From: Robertmurraya sp047302285
GTDB lineage: Bacteria; Bacillota; Bacilli; Bacillales; Cytobacillaceae
Direction of reading: 5' to 3'
NCBI RefSeq assembly: GCF_047302285.1
Contig: NZ_CP154845.1
Location: 2,294,001-2,358,000, forward strand
Length of the DNA stretch: 64,000 nt
Part shown: positions 42,065-51,359 of the stretch, piece after piece
How positions within the stretch are numbered: the stretch's first letter is position 1
How the letters are laid out: each line of letters begins with the position of its first letter
Program-made: the position numbers and the translations under genes
The notes under the pieces: model-generated
Database searches by the model: none
Told to the model about the DNA's origin: nothing
Seen by the model: only the letters and a program-made list of their open reading frames with translations

Positions 42065-42859
42065 GATCAATTTTTCAATGTAGTTTGATGGGACAGCTAC
42101 TCCTACTCGTTTGTTAAGTTCGTCTGAGGAAATGGTGGCAAAAATAACGGCTATGACTTTGCCATTTTGATTTATGACTGGACTGCCACTATTCCCTTTG
42201 TAGATAGGTGCATCAATGACCATCGTAGGAACATCCCAATCTTGAAGTTGAACACTGTCCACTACTGTTCCTTCATTCGCAATCTGGGTAAAAGCAAGAG
42301 GATTTCCGATAAATGTGATTTTTTCACCAATGGATTCCTCCCAATTTTCCTCAAAGGTGAGATTTAAAGTGGGTAGAGCTGTCCCTTCTATATCAACAAT
42401 TGCAAGATCTAGTTCTGGATCTCTGGCAATTACTTTACCGATGTAGGAACCTTCAGATTTAAAATGAATATGAACTGTATCTGTATGATCAACAACATGA
42501 TCATTTGTGACAATCAATCCGTCGTCTTCAATATTGAATCCAGTTCCTTTCACTCCATCCCATTCAATCGTGACCACCGATTTTTTATACGCACTTACTT
42601 CTGGTGTGTTTGAAAGTCTTTGAGAAACTTCTATGAAACGAATGGCGGGAATATTGATGATATTAAACCAGATTTGCAAAGTACTTATCAATAATGAAAA
42701 GGCAAGGATTCCACCAATGATTTTTACAATGAAAGCTCGCTTCTTTTTCCTCCGCTTCTTCTCTTCTTCCCATTCTTCATCTACTTCTTCATGGAAGAAT
42801 TCATCCCAATCTATTTCTTCTTCTTGAGTTTCATTCAATTGTTCCGGATCTTTTTGCAT
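42053..42859 (-). CDS. Membrane-anchored trypsin-like serine protease (HtrA-like, no PDZ)
   Basis: An acidic N-terminal region of about 40 residues, a KKRRKKKR stop-transfer signal, one transmembrane helix (residues 45-65) and an extracellular S1C trypsin-like domain. The catalytic triad is His in TNDHVVD, Asp in LDLAIVDI and Ser in GNSGSP. There is no PDZ domain and the C-terminus ends right after the last strand, unlike HtrA/HtrB. Start ATG 42859 with GGGAGGG; the GTG six bases earlier is part of the RBS. Probably a cell-envelope quality-control or signalling protease. Confidence 0.88.
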   Translation of the reverse strand: MQKDPEQLNETQEEEIDWDEFFHEEVDEEWEEEKKRRKKKRAFIVKIIGGILAFSLLISTLQIWFNIINIPAIRFIEVSQRLSNTPEVSAYKKSVVTIEWDGVKGTGFNIEDDGLIVTNDHVVDHTDTVHIHFKSEGSYIGKVIARDPELDLAIVDIEGTALPTLNLTFEENWEESIGEKITFIGNPLAFTQIANEGTVVDSVQLQDWDVPTMVIDAPIYKGNSGSPVINQNGKVIAVIFATISSDELNKRVGVAVPSNYIEKLIEER

Positions 42860-43057
42860 CGACACCCTCCCATATAAAGGTGCTTTTTCTTTTAAGTATA
42901 AAGATTATTTTCTTCTAAATAAAGAAATTTGAGGAAGATGGGTGATAAGCATTTCATTTTCTTTCTGGAACATCAATTGATAGTATAATACTAAATTCAT
43001 TTTATACTTCTAAGTGAAGTGAATTGATTGAATTCTTGAAAAGAAAGGGTCTTGATA

Positions 43058-44059
43058 ATGTCAAATATAAATATACCTGTGTCTGTTCTTAATTTAGCTC
43101 CGATTCGCAAAGGGCAGGGAGCGATCGATGCAATTGATGCGATGGTATCTTTGGCCCAAGCAACGGAAGAGATGGGTTATACGAGATACTGGATTGCAGA
43201 GCATCATAATACACCTACATTAGTCAGTTCAGCTACTTCAATATTAATAAAACACACATTGGAACATACCAATCATATTCGGGTCGGTTCTGGTGGCGTC
43301 ATGCTTCCGAATCATTCTCCTTTAGTCGTCGCTGAGCAATTTGGTACAATGGCAACAATCTATCCAGGAAGACTGGATTTAGGTTTAGGTAGAGCGCCGG
43401 GGACAGATATGATGACTGCAAGTGCTTTAAGGCGCTCAAAAAGTGACTCTGTCTACACATTCCCAGAAGATGTTCAGTCCCTACTTACTTATTTTGGACC
43501 AGTTGAGACTCAAGGGTATGTAAAGGCGTATCCTGGAGTTGATACAAACATTCCTATCTATATTCTTGGTTCCTCTACAGATTCAGCCTATTTAGCGGCG
43601 AAGTTAGGGCTACCGTACGTGTTTGCCTCCCACTTTGCTCCGAGATATATGGAGGAGGCTATTTCGATTTATCGGAACCGATTCCAACCGTCAGCCTATT
43701 TGGATAAACCATATATGATGGTTTGTTTGAACGTGATTGCATCTGAAAGCGATGAGGAAGCAAAATTAGAACAGACAACGATGCAACAGTTTTTCTTGAA
43801 TGTTGTTCGTGGAACACAAAAACCTCTTAGCCCACCAATTGAGAGTATGGATGGGATTTGGAGTCCACATGAAGAACAAATGGCTACTTCGATGTCGAGT
43901 GTGACATTAATAGGTAGTAAAAAATCCATAACGGAACAGCTAAGCCGTTTCCAGGAAAAATATAACGTAGATGAGCTAATGGCTGTCTCCTATATTTTTG
44001 ATCCAGATAAGCAGAAACGTTCTTACGAGATTTTAAAAGAAGTTGTTGAAGGAAAATAA
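43058..44059 (+). CDS. Luciferase-like (LLM class) flavin-dependent monooxygenase
   Basis: A 333-residue TIM-barrel flavoenzyme of the bacterial luciferase-like family. Typical features are LNLAPIRKGQ near the N-terminus, YWIAEHHNTP near residue 50, GSGGVMLPNHSPLVVAEQFGT and LDLGLGRAPGTD. It resembles the YvbT-type group 1 enzymes, which use FMNH2 with O2 on unknown small substrates. Start ATG 43058 with AAAGGG; the TTG six bases earlier is less likely. Monocistronic with a terminator downstream. Confidence 0.9.
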   Translation: MSNINIPVSVLNLAPIRKGQGAIDAIDAMVSLAQATEEMGYTRYWIAEHHNTPTLVSSATSILIKHTLEHTNHIRVGSGGVMLPNHSPLVVAEQFGTMATIYPGRLDLGLGRAPGTDMMTASALRRSKSDSVYTFPEDVQSLLTYFGPVETQGYVKAYPGVDTNIPIYILGSSTDSAYLAAKLGLPYVFASHFAPRYMEEAISIYRNRFQPSAYLDKPYMMVCLNVIASESDEEAKLEQTTMQQFFLNVVRGTQKPLSPPIESMDGIWSPHEEQMATSMSSVTLIGSKKSITEQLSRFQEKYNVDELMAVSYIFDPDKQKRSYEILKEVVEGK

Positions 44060-44071
44060 ATACTGACAAAT

Positions 44072-44107
44072 GGCATAAGGAGGGGTAACCTTTCCTTGTG
44101 CCTTTTT
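44072..44107 (+). terminator. Terminator after LLM monooxygenase gene
   Basis: GGCATAAGGA pairs with TCCTTGTGCC (one G-U), then five T. Confidence 0.8.
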
Positions 44108-44160
44108 ATTTTTCATAACGGTACTGAAAAAAGAAATAATATCACTATGAGGTGATATTA

Positions 44161-46314
44161 GTGACATCAATGGACTTTAGTCGATATGAGTTAATTGAAG
44201 AAAACGGAGATATGAAGGTTGTACTGTATGTTGAACAGAAAGGCCAAGATTCATATTTGACTGAATTTGGCTCTGAATTAGGTGTGTTTGAGAAGAATCG
44301 TGCTAAGAAACTGAGGGATAGTGCGTTTTCATTTGTCAAAAAACAAATGCCGAAAATAAAAGCAGCGACGATTATCATTGTCGCGGGTGCGACAATCCTA
44401 GCGAGCTTTCCATTAGACCGGGCAAAAGCCCATGAAGTAGATTTTAATATGTCTTATCTCTATTTCGGAAACACGCAATCATATATATCCCAGGTTGACA
44501 AAACTGAAGGGAATCTAAGCCTTGTCTCTCCAAGTTATTTTGATATAAATGCTGATGGTTCACTTAAGGTGACCTCTCAGTTTGATCCGAATTTTGTTAC
44601 TGAAATGCATAAACGGGGTATTAAAGTGGTTCCTTTTCTAAGCAATCATTGGGATAGAACGGTTGGGCGTGTAGCTCTAGCCAATCGAGAAGTGCTATCA
44701 ACACAAATTGCTGATTTTATTATCAAAAATAATCTTGATGGAGTGCAGGTCGATATTGAAAACGTGACTGATGTCGATCGTGAGAATTTCACGGAATTAG
44801 TCAAATTATTAAGAGAAAAATTACCTGAGGGTAAGGAAGTATCGGTAGCGGTAGCGGCGAATCCAAATGGTTGGACGAAGGGTTGGCATGGTTCATATGA
44901 CTATAAAGAATTAGCGAAATACTCGAATTATTTAATGGTCATGGCTTACGACGAAAGCTATTCAGGTAGTCCTGAAGGCCCTGTTGCGAGTTATGGTTGG
45001 GTTGAACGTTCCATTCAATATGCCCTCAATCAGGGGGTGTCAGCTGAAAAAGTCGTCCTTGGAATCCCTTTTTATGGACGTTACTGGAAAGAAGGAGAAG
45101 CAATTGGAGGTACTGGTATTTCCAATAGACGAGTTGACGATCTATTAGAGAAATACGGAGGAACTGTCACATTCGATGATAAATCAAAATCTCCTAAAGC
45201 AACAATTACAATTAAACCTGGGGATCCAACGACAACCATCGCCGGACAAACATTAATTGCTGGCACGTATCATATTTGGTATGAAGATCATGAGTCGATT
45301 AAAGCCAAATTGGAACTTGTTCATAAATACAATATTAAAGGAACTGGTAGCTGGAGCTTAGGGCAAGAAAATACATCGATTTGGCAATCATATAAAAGTT
45401 GGTTATCCCATGATCAAGTGGAGGTTGTCCCAACCAATCCAGCACAGCCGAAGGAACAGGTCGGTACAGTTACACCAGCATCTGCTACCTATACAGTGAA
45501 ATCTGGTGATTCATTATGGAAAGTAGCGAATGATCATGGTCTCACAGTAACTAGGTTAAAAGAACTGAATCAATTGAATTCTGATATGATCTTTGTTGGC
45601 CAAGTTCTAAAAGTTGCTGTCGCGCAAACGTCGAATATACAACAACCTATTGTCAATGAACCACCAGCCAGTACTCCTGGAGCGATTTCTGCACCAGCTC
45701 AGGAAGCGGTAGTTAAGTCACCAGTGACGGCAACGAAGCCTTTAGAACCAGTAAAACAAACTACACCAGCAGTGAAACCTGCAACTCCTGCGCCAGCAGC
45801 TAAGGCGAAGGTAACCACAACCGTTACCCCTGTGAAAAAGTATCCAACTTTAAAAGCCGGGTCTAAAGGAGCAGCGGTTACGGATGTGCAGAACAAGTTG
45901 AAATCAGCAGGGATTTATAAAGGGAAAGTAAATGGAACTTACGATACAGCTACAAAGAATGCGGTCATTGCTTTTCAAAAGAAGTACAAATTAAAGGCTG
46001 ACGGGATAGCTGGCCCGAATACATTAAGCAAACTTGATGCGGTGGTGAAACCGGTTAAAACAACAACCGCTACTAAGCCAGTGGCTGCTCCAGTCGTCAA
46101 GTATCCGACCTTAAAGGCAGGCTCAAAAGGGACAGCTGTAACGAATATGCAGACAAAATTAAAGAAGGCTGGCATTTATAAAGGGAAAATAAATGGAACT
46201 TATGATACAACAACGAAAAATGCGGTCATTGCCTTTCAAAAGAAACACAAATTAAAAGCGGATGGTATAGCAGGACCAGCAACACTAGGAAAATTAGACG
46301 CAGTCGTCAAATAA
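44161..46314 (+). CDS. Membrane-anchored GH18 hydrolase with LysM and two PG-binding domains
   Basis: 717 residues. Residues 1-65 are a charged, probably cytoplasmic domain; one transmembrane helix follows (ATIIIVAGATILASFP); then a GH18 domain with the DGVQVDIE catalytic motif (usual DGxxxDxE). After it come a LysM (YTVKSGDSLWKVANDHGLT), a Pro/Ala/Thr/Val linker and two tandem PG_binding_1 domains. GH18 enzymes of spore formers (YaaH, YdhD type) cleave peptidoglycan or spore cortex. Start GTG 44161, RBS GAGGTGA five bases upstream; GTG 44152 lies in the RBS and ATG 44170 is too far. The intracellular N-domain is unusual for a cell-wall enzyme. Confidence 0.87.
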   Translation: MTSMDFSRYELIEENGDMKVVLYVEQKGQDSYLTEFGSELGVFEKNRAKKLRDSAFSFVKKQMPKIKAATIIIVAGATILASFPLDRAKAHEVDFNMSYLYFGNTQSYISQVDKTEGNLSLVSPSYFDINADGSLKVTSQFDPNFVTEMHKRGIKVVPFLSNHWDRTVGRVALANREVLSTQIADFIIKNNLDGVQVDIENVTDVDRENFTELVKLLREKLPEGKEVSVAVAANPNGWTKGWHGSYDYKELAKYSNYLMVMAYDESYSGSPEGPVASYGWVERSIQYALNQGVSAEKVVLGIPFYGRYWKEGEAIGGTGISNRRVDDLLEKYGGTVTFDDKSKSPKATITIKPGDPTTTIAGQTLIAGTYHIWYEDHESIKAKLELVHKYNIKGTGSWSLGQENTSIWQSYKSWLSHDQVEVVPTNPAQPKEQVGTVTPASATYTVKSGDSLWKVANDHGLTVTRLKELNQLNSDMIFVGQVLKVAVAQTSNIQQPIVNEPPASTPGAISAPAQEAVVKSPVTATKPLEPVKQTTPAVKPATPAPAAKAKVTTTVTPVKKYPTLKAGSKGAAVTDVQNKLKSAGIYKGKVNGTYDTATKNAVIAFQKKYKLKADGIAGPNTLSKLDAVVKPVKTTTATKPVAAPVVKYPTLKAGSKGTAVTNMQTKLKKAGIYKGKINGTYDTTTKNAVIAFQKKHKLKADGIAGPATLGKLDAVVK
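45841..46311 (+). repeat. Tandem duplication encoding PG-binding domains
   Basis: Two copies of about 210 bp start at 45841 and 46102, 261 bp (87 codons) apart. The protein copies are nearly identical (YPTLKAGSKG, GIYKGKVNGTYDT, LKADGIAGP). Silent changes show that the duplication is not very recent. Confidence 0.85.
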
Positions 46315-46329
46315 TTTTGGAGGTATAGA

Positions 46330-46782
46330 ATGAAAAAGAGTTTATTTTTCAACGTTGTAGCGGCAATGATCCTATTATCTCTTGGTCAAACTGTGTTCGG
46401 AGCAGAGATAACAGAAATTGAATTTTTTGGTGTCGGGGCGGTTGTGACTGAGCAAGAGAATGAAGAATTTAAGGTGGAACCAAAGGGTGAGAAAGCAGAG
46501 GAAGGGGTTGTATACACACCAAGTGAGCTAACCTCAACAGCTGTTAATTACAAAATCTCACTCAAAGGAGAAGGAGAGGTATTTTTAAAAATCGAAGAGA
46601 CAGATGCAAGAGGGACTTTTTTAAATGATGTACAGTCTGAGCCTATTACTTTAACGGATGAATGGAAGGAGTATGAACTAACAACTGAAGTTAAATCGAC
46701 TGAATCACAAATCGATGTATTTGTTTTAACAAGAGACAAACAGGCATCTGCATTTCATTTTAAAGATTTATTGCTAGAGTGA
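46330..46782 (+). CDS. Secreted protein, carbohydrate-binding-like
   Basis: A 150-residue protein with a signal peptide (residues 1-24, cleavage after VFGA). The mature part is a beta-rich domain (VNYKISLKGEGEVFLKIEETDARG, EWKEYELTTEV, FHFKDLLLE) like the CBM4_9/galactose-binding jelly-roll fold. It follows the GH18 gene by 15 nt with GGAGG RBS, so it may be its cell-wall or sugar-binding partner. No catalytic residues evident. Confidence 0.72.
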   Translation: MKKSLFFNVVAAMILLSLGQTVFGAEITEIEFFGVGAVVTEQENEEFKVEPKGEKAEEGVVYTPSELTSTAVNYKISLKGEGEVFLKIEETDARGTFLNDVQSEPITLTDEWKEYELTTEVKSTESQIDVFVLTRDKQASAFHFKDLLLE

Positions 46783-46868
46783 GTTAAATATTAGGTCGTT
46801 CTTTTAGTGAAAAAGCTGCATTCGATCCGTCTATAAGTGTCGTTTCTGTTATACTTATAATTATGACA

Positions 46869-46910
46869 AAACCTTCCTGTTCAAATATAATGAGGGAGGT
46901 TTTATTTTTG
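46869..46910 (+). terminator. Terminator before glycosyltransferase gene
   Basis: AAAACCTTCC pairs with GGGAGGTTTT (one G-U), followed by a T-rich tract. It ends the GH18-secreted-protein unit. Confidence 0.65.
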
Positions 46911-46939
46911 ATGATTTGGAAAATGAGGTGTCTTTTAAG

Positions 46940-47941
46940 TTGACTAAAGTAGGGTTAGTGATGAGAAAAATCCAATTTACTGAAGCTCAAGGACCACGGA
47001 TTTTTGCTGAGAGACTTCAGTCGATTGGAGCTGAATTGGGTATTGAAATTGTTTTTATCTCACCAGAGCGACATGTTAGTGGTTATGACTGGGTTCCTGG
47101 ATTTGAACATGAAAAAGGCGACCTCGTCAATTATGACATCGTCCTTGACAAAGTCCATTCACAAAATATAGAGCATGTTATTTATACGGTGTCGGGTTTT
47201 ACCTATTTAAAAATGTTTTTGAAAAATAGTGTTCTCTTTCCACATAGCTTTCCTGATCCGGCTTTAACTGGCTATGAAATGATGAAGCCTTTTTATCAGA
47301 TTGTAGATAAAGCGATTGTACAAACGGAATTTTTGAAAAATGAAATGTCACGCCATTTTGGTGTCGAGGATGTATCGGTGATCCCAATTGGTTTTAATGA
47401 AGGATTAGCCAAAAAATATTACGATCCGAATCTAGTTGTAGACAATCGGATTTTGTGGATCGGAAGAGATGAGGAAAATCGACGACCAGATCTTGTCATT
47501 GAATATGCTCGAAATAATCCTGATAAGGAAGTGTTCATGGTTTTTGGTGGGGAGCGATATAGGGAAAGCGTGAAAAAGTATGACATTCCAAGCAATGTGA
47601 AATTGCAATTTGCTCTTACACAGGATCAGATTTTTACACTTATGAATTCGGCAAAAGTCTATTGGAGTTGTTCGAAGTTTGATACGTTTGCCATGCCTTT
47701 AACTGAAAGCTTAGCGATGGGGAAAATTGTCGTGAAACCTGAACATCCTTGCTATAACCATATCAGTGCCACCCATTCTTTCTCTGGCAACGAGAAGAAC
47801 TGGTTTGAATTAGTGAACATGGCTGCAGCAAGCCCGATTAAGACGTCAAAGGGGAACAGGGACTATGCCTTTGATGCTTTTTCTAGCTCTGTGATGAAAG
47901 AAGGATATCGGAAGTTTTTTGGTGAATGGATAAAAGAATAG
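46940..47941 (+). CDS. Glycosyltransferase, GT-B fold (GT4-like)
   Basis: About 333 residues. The C-terminal half has the GT4 features ILWIGRDEENRRPDLVIEYARNN and CSKFDTFAMPLTESLAMGK (the E-x7-E nucleotide-sugar site). No signal peptide. The start is uncertain: TTG 46940 has GAGGTG nine bases upstream, while TTG 46916 and ATG 46961 are alternatives. The donor and acceptor sugars are unknown. The DUF1835 gene follows 12 nt later, suggesting cotranscription. Confidence 0.8.
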   Translation: MTKVGLVMRKIQFTEAQGPRIFAERLQSIGAELGIEIVFISPERHVSGYDWVPGFEHEKGDLVNYDIVLDKVHSQNIEHVIYTVSGFTYLKMFLKNSVLFPHSFPDPALTGYEMMKPFYQIVDKAIVQTEFLKNEMSRHFGVEDVSVIPIGFNEGLAKKYYDPNLVVDNRILWIGRDEENRRPDLVIEYARNNPDKEVFMVFGGERYRESVKKYDIPSNVKLQFALTQDQIFTLMNSAKVYWSCSKFDTFAMPLTESLAMGKIVVKPEHPCYNHISATHSFSGNEKNWFELVNMAAASPIKTSKGNRDYAFDAFSSSVMKEGYRKFFGEWIKE

Positions 47942-47953
47942 AGGTGTCAGAGC

Positions 47954-49009
47954 ATGAACACTAGAGTTGATTACCCATATCTGTATTTTCACAGTGAACC
48001 GAATCTCGTATTTGTTTATAAAATTGAGACAGATCAATATGTTTCGATTTCGAATGTAAATGATTGTGGTGAGTGGAGTACGTTTGAGTTAAATCATTCA
48101 TTCGAACAGTTTAATCATTATGACCAGCAGCCATTGGAAGGTAGAGGCTATTTTATGAATCTGGAAGATTTACATCAAGTGGTGCAAGAGATTAATGAAC
48201 ATATACAAAACGAGCGTCAATCACGTGAACTCGCTCATCCATATCATCTTGTTTCTTCTGAATCAACTGCTGGCACAGTAAGATTTTCATTAAAAAGTCC
48301 GAAAACGGTGATAGGGTACCCAGATGATTTAGCGATCGGTCCATTGTGGAAATTAAATGAAGAGACTGGACAAGCGGCTCGAATCGAATGGTTAAATGAT
48401 CATATTAATTATGAGCTAGATGATTATGAACTTGAAGAAAAAGTGTTAAATACGTTAAGAGAGATTGAAGATATTCCAACTCAAGTGCCTATTTATATTT
48501 GGTATGCTGATCATGTGAATGAACAAATTAGTATGCGATATTTTGTAAATCTACTAAGGAACAAGGCAAATGACATGATCTTAATAAAATCTAGTGATAT
48601 TCATTATACTTCTAATATGGAACCTGATGTGTTGCAATCTATTTTTGATGAAAATAAGGATAATCGTCCCTTATCGAATGGAGAGCGGTTGCAATTGCAA
48701 ATGGAATGGAATAATCTTACTGGAAATAAAGAAATGTTACGATTGTGGAAGAAGAATGAAATAATACATGTTGCGGAAGATTACTTCGACAAAGAGATAC
48801 TTAACATGTTGATAAAGTTGCATGCTGAACAAGAGCAAAGGGATTATATAATAGCAGCGACATTATTAGCAGCTGTGTTCGAAGAGTTTGAGGATAAGGT
48901 TAGTCTGTTTTATCTTGAATATCGTCTTCGTCATTTAATTTATAACGGACAGCTTGCTTTCAAAGGGATTCCAAGATCGATGAGGCATTATAGCGTGAAG
49001 GTTCGTTGA
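47954..49009 (+). CDS. DUF1835/DUF3658-domain protein
   Basis: 351 residues. A short N-terminal domain (1-95) is followed by DUF1835 (GYPDDLAIGPLWKLNEETGQAARIEWLNDHI) and a C-terminal DUF3658-like part (EIIHVAEDYFDKEILNMLIKLHAEQE, FLEYRLR-type helix and GIPRSMRHYSVKVR). The family is common in Bacillus but of unknown function; I recall no characterised member. It begins 12 nt after the glycosyltransferase stop and has RBS GAGGTGTC. Confidence 0.85.
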   Translation: MNTRVDYPYLYFHSEPNLVFVYKIETDQYVSISNVNDCGEWSTFELNHSFEQFNHYDQQPLEGRGYFMNLEDLHQVVQEINEHIQNERQSRELAHPYHLVSSESTAGTVRFSLKSPKTVIGYPDDLAIGPLWKLNEETGQAARIEWLNDHINYELDDYELEEKVLNTLREIEDIPTQVPIYIWYADHVNEQISMRYFVNLLRNKANDMILIKSSDIHYTSNMEPDVLQSIFDENKDNRPLSNGERLQLQMEWNNLTGNKEMLRLWKKNEIIHVAEDYFDKEILNMLIKLHAEQEQRDYIIAATLLAAVFEEFEDKVSLFYLEYRLRHLIYNGQLAFKGIPRSMRHYSVKVR

Positions 49010-49062
49010 GTATATTGTGAATATGATTATCTGAATTTTATGATAAATAAGGAGGGGTATTT

Positions 49063-49539
49063 TTGCTAACTTTTTTTAGATATAACTGGGCTGTGAGAGA
49101 AGATTGGTATCTTTGGTGTGAAGAAATAAGTGAAGAAGAACTTCTCGAAACGCGAACAGGTGGCATGGGAAGTATCTTGCAAACTCTTTTCCATATCATA
49201 GATGTCGAATGGAGCTGGATACGCCTGCTACAAGGTAAACCTGATTTTCAAGAGGACTTCGAAAAGTATAATAGTTTGAAAAAAGTTCGAGATTTAGATG
49301 CTGAATTTCATCTTGAAGTGGAAAGGTTTGTGAATAGCTGGGAAGATCATATGGATTCACGTTTGTTAACACTTACCTTACCAGATGGAGGGATTGTGAC
49401 CCATACTTGGGGTGAAGTAATAAGACATGTGATTGCTCATGAAATTCACCATATAGGACAACTATCGATTTGGTCTAGAGAAATCGGGGAAAAGCCAGTG
49501 TCTGCAAACCTTATCGGACGAGGTCTTGCCTCTCATTAA
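49063..49539 (+). CDS. DinB-family metal-binding protein
   Basis: A 158-residue four-helix-bundle protein of the DinB/YfiT superfamily. The likely metal ligands are His in LFHIIDVEW (near residue 47) and HEIHHIGQL (near residues 130-135). The family includes thiol-transferases for bacillithiol, but the assignment cannot be made here. Start TTG 49063 with a strong AAGGAGGGG upstream. Terminator follows. Confidence 0.85.
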   Translation: MLTFFRYNWAVREDWYLWCEEISEEELLETRTGGMGSILQTLFHIIDVEWSWIRLLQGKPDFQEDFEKYNSLKKVRDLDAEFHLEVERFVNSWEDHMDSRLLTLTLPDGGIVTHTWGEVIRHVIAHEIHHIGQLSIWSREIGEKPVSANLIGRGLASH

Positions 49540-49544
49540 TTAAA

Positions 49545-49575
49545 AAATCGCTTGGACTTCAGTTCCAAGCGATTT
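49545..49575. terminator. Two-way terminator between dinB-like gene and chrA
   Basis: AAATCGCTTGGA pairs with TCCAAGCGATTT (12 bp). Confidence 0.85.
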
Positions 49576-49582
49576 ATACGTT

Positions 49583-50776
49583 TTACAGCAATGTCATTAG
49601 TGATCCGCCCAATGCTCCTGTCACAACAACAGTCCAAGGTGGCAATTTCCAAAACACCAACATGCTAAAAAGAATGGCGGCAAAAGCAAAGTCAATCGGT
49701 GCTAGTATAGAACTGGTCCAAATCGGTTGATAAAATGCGGCAATTAATATTCCAACAACAGCTGCATTTACACCCATCAATGCTCCTTTTACTTTCGGGT
49801 TTCGACGGAGAGAATCCCAAAAAGGTAGTGTTCCTAGGATTAATAAGAATGCAGGTAAGAAAATAGCAACGGTTGCGACTAGTCCTCCTTGCCAACCATT
49901 TATGACCGCTCCAAGATAGGCGGCAAAGGTAAAGAGAGGTCCAGGTACCGCTTGGGCAGCCCCGTATCCTGCCAAAAATTCATCCTTGCTTAGCCAGCCA
50001 GTTGGGACAAATTCACGTTCAAGTAATGGTAGTACAACATGACCACCACCAAATACTAAGGAGCCTGAGCGGTAAAAACTATCAAACATGGCGATCCAAT
50101 TTAAAGAGGTAATTTCTCTTAAAATAGGTAAAAGGAAGAGTAGACCGAAAAACAACGTTAAACATACGATAGCGAATCCTTTTGAAATTGGAAAGTGTAT
50201 GTTTGTATCATGGCTATCTTGATGATTTTTAAAAATGATAAAACCGAACAGAGCGCAAATGAGTATTACGCCTACTTGTGTAAAGGCAGTTTGCCACAGT
50301 AATGTTCCGACCAGTGCAAATAAAGCAAGAGCTTTTCTTTTTAAGTCAGGCGTTAAGTTTTTCGCCATCCCTAAAATGGCGTGAGCAACAACGGCTACGG
50401 CAACGATTTTTAATCCATGTATCCATCCAGCATCACTGACATTAAGCCCTTGAAGGATTAACGCGAATATAATTAAGGCAAGAACAGAGGGAAGTGTAAA
50501 ACCGATAAAAGAAACAATGCCCCCTAAAATGCCTGCTCTCATGACACCGATCCCGATACCTACTTGGCTACTAGCCGGTCCAGGAAGGAACTGACACAAT
50601 GCGACTAAATCTGCATAGCTTTTTTCGTCCATCCATTTTCTTCGTTGAATATATTCATTGTGAAAATAGCCTAAGTGGGCAACAGGCCCTCCAAATGATG
50701 TGAATCCAAGTCTAGTCGATACTAGGAGGAGCTCTAGTAGCCCCTTAAAACCTTTGTTCTGATTGTATTCTGTCAT
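49583..50776 (-). CDS. chrA: Chromate transporter ChrA, two-domain
   Basis: 397 residues with about ten hydrophobic helices in two homologous halves. Each half has the CHR signature: LGFTSFGGPVAHLGYFHNEY and CQFLPGPASSQVG in the first, FGGGHVVLPLLEREFV and AAQAVPGPLFTFAAYLG in the second. ChrA exports chromate using the proton motive force. RBS AAAGGAG six bases upstream of the ATG. It diverges from the ars operon, forming a metal(loid)-oxyanion resistance block. Confidence 0.92.
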   Translation of the reverse strand: MTEYNQNKGFKGLLELLLVSTRLGFTSFGGPVAHLGYFHNEYIQRRKWMDEKSYADLVALCQFLPGPASSQVGIGIGVMRAGILGGIVSFIGFTLPSVLALIIFALILQGLNVSDAGWIHGLKIVAVAVVAHAILGMAKNLTPDLKRKALALFALVGTLLWQTAFTQVGVILICALFGFIIFKNHQDSHDTNIHFPISKGFAIVCLTLFFGLLFLLPILREITSLNWIAMFDSFYRSGSLVFGGGHVVLPLLEREFVPTGWLSKDEFLAGYGAAQAVPGPLFTFAAYLGAVINGWQGGLVATVAIFLPAFLLILGTLPFWDSLRRNPKVKGALMGVNAAVVGILIAAFYQPIWTSSILAPIDFAFAAILFSMLVFWKLPPWTVVVTGALGGSLMTLL

Positions 50777-50901
50777 AGCAAACTCCTTTTTCTATATCGA
50801 TTCCCAATTTCGAAAACTTATTTTATATCATTACGGTTGTCTTTATCAATAAAATTTACAAAACCTTTACAAAATCTTTATAAGCATCTTTTAAAAAATG
50901 G

Positions 50902-50949
50902 TTGAAAAAAACATATAAGCGTACTATTATATAAGCAAATGCTTATATA
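50902..50949 (+). promoter_or_regulatory. ars promoter with ArsR operator
   Basis: TTGAAA (50902-50907) and TATTAT (50925-50930) with 17-bp spacing. TATATAAGC (50928-50936) and GCTTATATA (50941-50949) form a perfect 9-bp inverted repeat overlapping the -10 and start point. A further ATATAAGC copy lies at 50912-50919. ArsR dimers are known to bind such ATA-rich palindromes. Confidence 0.8.
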
Positions 50950-51007
50950 GAAATTTGCATGTGTAAGGGAAGATTAAACTGTGGTTCATTTATGGGAGGG
51001 GAATGGG

Positions 51008-51346
51008 ATGACTATAATAGAAATGGAGAAAGCAGCCAATCTTTTAAAGCTTTTGGGCGATAAAACTCGATTAACGATGGTGAAGATTTTAGATTCCCAT
51101 GATTGCTGTGTCTGTGAGTTTGTTGAAATATTTAACATGAGTCAGCCGGCCATTAGTCAGCATGTGAGGAAACTAAAGGATGCTGGAATTGTTAGAGAGA
51201 CGAGAAGAGGACAGTGGGTCATTTATTCTTTGATTAAAGAAAGTGACTATTATCTTTTTGTTCAAGCTATTCTTCAAAATCTCCCTAGTCAAGAATACAG
51301 ATTGCAACAGTTAGAGCAACAAGGGTTACGCATCTCATGCGATTAA
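51008..51346 (+). CDS. arsR: Arsenic-responsive repressor ArsR
   Basis: A 112-residue winged-helix repressor of the ArsR/SmtB family. The metal-binding sequence DCCVCE lies in helix 3 (around residue 33) just before the recognition helix MSQPAISQHVRKL. Three Cys here bind As(III) in classic ArsR. Start ATG 51008 with GGGAGGGG; the longer frame from 50981 precedes that RBS. First gene of the operon arsR-B-C-D-A and autorepressed through the palindrome at 50928-50949. Confidence 0.93.
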   Translation: MTIIEMEKAANLLKLLGDKTRLTMVKILDSHDCCVCEFVEIFNMSQPAISQHVRKLKDAGIVRETRRGQWVIYSLIKESDYYLFVQAILQNLPSQEYRLQQLEQQGLRISCD

Positions 51347-51359
51347 AGGGGGAACAAAA

